Below are positions 61,449 to 64,000 of a stretch of 64,000 nt of DNA, in pieces (position 1 is the stretch's first letter; each line of letters begins with the position of its first letter). Made by a program: the position numbers and the translations under genes. The stretch covers positions 1-64,000 of the forward strand of contig CACYPU010000006.1 of assembly GCA_902776365.1 (NCBI GenBank), given 5' to 3'. This stretch comes from an uncultured Bacteroidota bacterium. Its GTDB lineage: Bacteria; Bacteroidota; Bacteroidia; Bacteroidales; P3. The notes under the pieces were generated by a model, which was not told the DNA's origin, searched no databases, and saw only the letters and a list, made by a program, of their open reading frames with translations.

Positions 61449-62611
61449 GCTGAGTGTTTTCTGTGGAAAAGGATATTCCCGACGATGCCCCAGAAATAGC
61501 GCCAGTCGGTCTTGAAAGGTGCCTTGAAGTAGGCCTCCAGGTAGCGTCGTTCGCTCTCCTGCACCTCCTCGAGGGTCTCCGGCGACTTCCGCTCGTAGTA
61601 GAACGGAGGCAGCAACCCGGGCTTGGTGCGCGTGCGCAGTTCCTGCATCTCGGGGGTATAAAGGTTGAAGTATTGTTTGCTCAGCGGACGCACGCCCACC
61701 AGCTTCATGTCGCCTCGCACGAGGTTCCACACCATCGGCAGCTCGTCGAGCCACACCTTGCGCAGGAAGCGTCCCCCCATGGTGACTCGGTAGTCGTCCT
61801 TGAATTTGCCGCCGCTCTGCAGATTCTGGTAGCGGTAGATATAGGTCTGGATATACTCCGAGTAGGTGTACATCGTGCGGAACTTGTGCACCACGATGTC
61901 TTTCCCGTCCTTGCCCTTGCGCTGCAGGTGGATGATGGGCGAGCCCGTGGGCTCGGTGTCCTGCACCGGTGGCTTTACTTTGCGGGCGGTGATAAAGAAT
62001 TCGCCTTGGCGGAATTGCTCGTCGACCACCTCGAACCCCGCACGATAGAGTCGGCCGAGAATCTCCACACGGCTGAAGGTGCGGTTCTTGCCCTCGGTAA
62101 GGGTGAAATAGAGCTTTCGGGTGAGTCTCAGCTTTGGGCAGACGCGGTGCCAGAGGTAATGGCTCCTGACAACCACGAAACGCACTCCCCAGGGATATTT
62201 CGTCTCCAGCAGTTTGCGCTGCAGTATGGCGGTCATCGAATGGCAGCAGAGGTAGACCCCGTTGTCCATCAACTCGTTGGCCGTATAGAGGCATTCGTTC
62301 AGTTTATACAGGGTGTGCAGCGGACGGGTGAAGAAGAGCACCTTCGGGCGCTTGCCCTCCATGCGGTAGCGCATCGCCTCGGGCGTGAATGTCGAAAGCG
62401 GCAGCACCACCATTGACGGATACTCATCCTTGTGGTTGTTCAGCCACCGAAGCCAATTCTTCGGCGACAGCTTCGACGTGATGTCGATAATCTCCTTCAC
62501 GTCGCTGTCGACGATACGCTCCGTCAGCTTGGCACCATTGTCGGCACCCGCCTCGCTGTAGGGGATGTCGTCGTTGAGCTCGTACTGAAGTCTGAACAGC
62601 GGTGTCTTCAT
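61445..62611 (-). CDS. Initiating sugar-1-phosphate transferase with non-standard N-terminus
   Basis: 388 residues. The C-terminal part (about 235-380) is a bacterial sugar transferase domain: V-V-H-K-F-R-T-M, RKVWLDELPMVWNLVRGDMK and LVGVRPLS, with TKPGLLPPFYY. It links the first sugar phosphate to undecaprenyl phosphate. The first 230 residues lack the usual four membrane spans; they look soluble (RPKVLFFTRPLHTLYKLNEC, FEVVDEQFRQGEFFITARK) and are not recognised. Overlaps upxY by 4 bp. Confidence 0.87.
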   Translation of the reverse strand: MKTPLFRLQYELNDDIPYSEAGADNGAKLTERIVDSDVKEIIDITSKLSPKNWLRWLNNHKDEYPSMVVLPLSTFTPEAMRYRMEGKRPKVLFFTRPLHTLYKLNECLYTANELMDNGVYLCCHSMTAILQRKLLETKYPWGVRFVVVRSHYLWHRVCPKLRLTRKLYFTLTEGKNRTFSRVEILGRLYRAGFEVVDEQFRQGEFFITARKVKPPVQDTEPTGSPIIHLQRKGKDGKDIVVHKFRTMYTYSEYIQTYIYRYQNLQSGGKFKDDYRVTMGGRFLRKVWLDELPMVWNLVRGDMKLVGVRPLSKQYFNLYTPEMQELRTRTKPGLLPPFYYERKSPETLEEVQESERRYLEAYFKAPFKTDWRYFWGIVGNILFHRKHSA

Positions 62612-63123
62612 TGGGTGTCTACTTTCCTCAGGAAGTCGGGATGGATGTAGGCGGTGGCTACGGCCACTACGCCGGGGATGGTCACCACCAGGCGGCGATC
62701 CTTCTTGATGCGCTTGATGTGCCCTTCGGCGCCTTTGAAGGGGCCGTCGGTCACCACCACCCGGTCGCCCAGGTGGTACTCGGGCTTGTCGTCGCCCAGG
62801 AACAGCAGCCCTTGGCGGCCCGAAGTGACCACGAAGCGGAACACCTCCATCTCGCGGTCGGGGATGGTGGCGGGTTCGCGGCTGCCCATCCGGAGGTAGG
62901 GGGCGGCCTCGCCGCGATGGGCCTCGACAAAGCGGCCTATCTCATCCTCGCTGCAATGCAGGAAGAGCAGTGACCGGACAACATCCGTCGGAGCGAAATA
63001 TTCCAACCCCCGCTCCATGCAGTCGCTCACCAGCGGCATCACGCGGTTGAAAAATATCCTGAAAGCGTACCAGTTTTGCAAAATGCTTAACTGTAAATTG
63101 TAAGTTGTTATTTGCCTTGACAT
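62608..63123 (-). CDS. UpxY-type transcription antiterminator (NusG/RfaH family)
   Basis: 171 residues. NusG N-terminal domain from N-W-Y-A-F-R-I-F-F-N-R (about 17-27) and a KOW domain HLGDRVVVTDGPFKGAEGHI (about 117-136). UpxY-like proteins load on RNA polymerase at the 5' leader of capsule operons and prevent early termination, which suits the 36-kb transcript it heads. The first 16 residues (I-T-T-Y-N-L-Q-L-S-I-L-Q) precede the normal start of the fold and are encoded by a degenerate 7-bp repeat. No UpxZ-like partner is visible. Confidence 0.85.
   Translation of the reverse strand: MSRQITTYNLQLSILQNWYAFRIFFNRVMPLVSDCMERGLEYFAPTDVVRSLLFLHCSEDEIGRFVEAHRGEAAPYLRMGSREPATIPDREMEVFRFVVTSGRQGLLFLGDDKPEYHLGDRVVVTDGPFKGAEGHIKRIKKDRRLVVTIPGVVAVATAYIHPDFLRKVDTQ
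63088..63108 (-). repeat. Degenerate 7-bp repeats at the 5' end of upxY
   Basis: TAACTGT, AAATTGT, AAGTTGT on the plus strand. Coding translation T-T-Y-N-L-Q-L-S. Weakest of the heptamer tracts. Confidence 0.55.
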
Positions 63124-63273
63124 ACCACCCCCTCCTCCACGCAGAGGGTGGAGTCTCTGGCAGGTTTATCAGTCTTTTAGGTTCCGATTCACGGGCACCC
63201 CTATCCAAGGGCGTTGCCGCAACCCTATCATTCCCAGCGAGAAAGGGGATGGCTCGCATAAGGAAGTCTTCTG
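63124..63273 (-). promoter_or_regulatory. Leader region of the upxY polysaccharide operon
   Basis: About 145 nt untranslated leader between the putative start site and the upxY ATG. It contains a hairpin 12 bases before the start codon (CTCCAC 63135-63140 with GTGGAG 63148-63153) and a small GTTG-CCG-CAAC hairpin near 63216. UpxY proteins act on such leaders, so this is the likeliest target; the sequence alone does not prove it. Confidence 0.4.
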
Positions 63274-63281
63274 CAAATATA
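63274..63281 (-). promoter_or_regulatory. -7 element of the polysaccharide operon promoter
   Basis: Minus strand TATATTTG matches TAnnTTTG. An A/T-rich run (63285-63311) lies where the -33 region would be, with no exact TTTG. No inverted repeats flank it at a distance that would allow inversion. Confidence 0.5.
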
Positions 63282-63376
63282 CGTTTTTTTTATAATATAT
63301 AAAAATTTTTTACAAGGTATCCAAAATTTCGATGCTTATTTCAGGGAACACCGCAAGTCATTCCCAAGTTCACCAT

Positions 63377-63464
63377 TTGTCCGTTCGTTGTCCGTTCGTT
63401 GTCCGATACTTGTACGATAAATCATCGTACAAGTATCGGACAACTATCGTACAAATAACGGACA
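63377..63464. repeat. Inverted pair of four-unit 11-bp arrays (unit TTGTCCGTTCG)
   Basis: Left arm: TTGTCCGTTCG, TTGTCCGTTCG, TTGTCCGATAC, TTGTACGATAA at exact 11-bp steps (63377-63420). Right arm: ATCATCGTACA, AGTATCGGACA, ACTATCGTACA, AATAACGGACA (63421-63464). The centre forms a 16-bp perfect stem (63403-63418 with 63424-63439). It is a gene-less element between the M49 gene end and the upxY promoter. Confidence 0.93.
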
Positions 63465-63502
63465 AGTGCTTAAGGATGTGTCAACTGGATGGCAGGAAAA
63501 GG

Positions 63503-63546
63503 GCAGGGGGCGGCACGCTGCTGATTTCCAGTGTGCCGCCCCCTGC
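63503..63546 (-). terminator. Terminator of the M49 peptidase gene
   Basis: GCAGGGGGCGGCAC (63503-63516) pairs with GTGCCGCCCCCTGC (63533-63546), 14 bp without mismatch; CCTTTTCC follows on the minus strand. It starts 22 bp after the stop codon. Confidence 0.8.
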
Positions 63547-63567
63547 AGGGCTGTGCATGGGTTTTGC

Positions 63568-64000
63568 TTAGAGGCCGAGGACTTCGGCACCTTGCAGGTA
63601 GACGATGTCGCGGGGGATGTTGGCGTCGCGGATGCGGTCGAGGTCTTTCTGGAGCTCGGGGCTGATTTTGCCGTTCTTCTCGGTGTAGGCTTTGGCGGCG
63701 TTGATGTCGCCGTCGCCTTCCATCTTGATGACGAGGGCTGCCCATTCGCGGGCGGCCTTGCGGGCGCGCTCGACGTTGATGATGTATTTGCCTGCTTTGT
63801 CGCGGCTGAAGGCGCCGTGCTCCTTGAAGAAGTTGTAGCACATGATGTTGGCCACGCCGTGGGCCTCGGTGGCGCCGAAGCGGACGCTGCGGAGGAGGCC
63901 GGCGATGAAGGTGACGTAGTTCTCTTCGATGGTGCTGTTGGTGATGTAGCCTTTCTCGATGAGTTGCTCGGTGAGGAAGAGGCCGCAGACGTCGGCTTTG
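63568..64000 (-). CDS. Dipeptidyl peptidase III-like protein, peptidase family M49 (3' part)
   Basis: C-terminal 143 residues; the frame is open to the window edge, so the start lies to the right. K-A-D-V-C-G-L-F-L-T-E-Q-L-I-E and R-F-G-A-T-E-A-H-G-V-A-N, followed by K-A-G-K-Y-I-I-N and P-R-D-I-V-Y-L-Q-G, resemble the C-terminal domain of Bacteroides M49 zinc dipeptidyl peptidases (about 650-690 residues). The zinc motif HExxGH is outside the window, so the assignment rests on this tail. Confidence 0.7.
   Translation of the reverse strand, partial: KADVCGLFLTEQLIEKGYITNSTIEENYVTFIAGLLRSVRFGATEAHGVANIMCYNFFKEHGAFSRDKAGKYIINVERARKAAREWAALVIKMEGDGDINAAKAYTEKNGKISPELQKDLDRIRDANIPRDIVYLQGAEVLGL

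Noticed and set aside
60576..62294. 572-residue frame as one protein with the ABC permease at its end
   Set aside because: The first part overlaps the sugar transferase gene in another frame and is Arg/Pro-rich shadow sequence; the permease begins at the ATG at 61448 with the usual 4-bp overlap.
61454..62416. 320-residue open frame opposite the sugar transferase
   Set aside because: Antisense shadow; the minus-strand gene has a clear sugar transferase domain.
63377..63464. Invertible promoter of a phase-variable capsule operon
   Set aside because: Bacteroides capsule promoters lie between two separated inverted repeats. Here the arms touch, leaving no room for a promoter, and the -7 element lies outside them.
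1..64000. tRNA, rRNA, riboswitch or toxin-antitoxin genes
   Set aside because: No cloverleaf, conserved riboswitch core or small paired toxin-antitoxin frames were recognised in the gaps, which are mostly short and A/T-rich.

Overview
The window is chromosomal DNA of a member of the Bacteroidota, most likely order Bacteroidales; the family cannot be fixed from sequence alone. The evidence is the type IX secretion sorting tail at the left edge, Bacteroidetes-type promoters (TTTG, about 19-22 bp, TAnnTTTG), near-absence of Shine-Dalgarno sequences, the gene order acpP-fabF-rnc and PorG-like/uppS/bamA/skp/skp, and a UpxY-type antiterminator heading a capsule or O-antigen operon. No tRNA, rRNA, CRISPR array, transposase or prophage gene was seen.

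Layout. 1-8.7 kb is housekeeping: end of a T9SS cargo gene, rpsU and rpmB (minus), mutY-ssb (plus), pgi (minus), an OmpA protein (plus), then a minus-strand trio purN, a GT4 glycosyltransferase and an OmpA-jelly-roll protein. 9.06-21.46 kb is one 12-gene plus-strand operon: acpP, fabF, rnc, two outer-membrane beta-barrel genes, an NAD-dependent epimerase, a DUF4837 lipoprotein, PorG-like DUF6089, uppS, bamA and two skp/ompH genes. It serves fatty acid supply, undecaprenyl phosphate supply and outer-membrane assembly. 26.46-21.67 kb (minus) is wza-wzc-ompA, with a BY-kinase ending in fourteen Tyr-Gly repeats.

63.1-26.6 kb (minus) is one co-directional run of 39 genes for a surface polysaccharide. 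It starts with upxY and an initiating phosphoglycosyltransferase and holds an ABC exporter split in two (wzm at 60.6 kb, wzt at 53.4 kb), GDP-L-fucose synthesis (gmd, fcl), two fucosyltransferase families (GT10, GT11), about twenty further glycosyltransferase-like genes, an MBOAT/SGNH O-acylation pair, an acyltransferase 3, two FkbM methyltransferases, two polysaccharide deacetylases and a UDP-GlcNAc 2-epimerase. Most neighbours overlap by 1-20 bp. The right edge is the 3' end of an M49 dipeptidyl peptidase gene.

The most unusual content is repetitive. (1) Two GxxExxY (PD-(D/E)XK-like) genes, at 32.2 and 58.0 kb, each sit inside inverted arms and split otherwise tight gene pairs. The arms of the second are 7-mers iterated every 10-11 bp. 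(2) Gene-less inverted arrays with the same 11-bp period stand at 0.35, 21.55 and 63.38 kb; the last two have exactly four units per arm. I propose these are one family of small mobile or regulatory elements, with and without the nuclease-like gene. (3) Short 7-bp (once 8-bp) tandem tracts lie in frame inside at least six unrelated genes and give the same peptides (HLSPFTF, LPTTHYP) in unrelated proteins, always in the only orientation free of stop codons.
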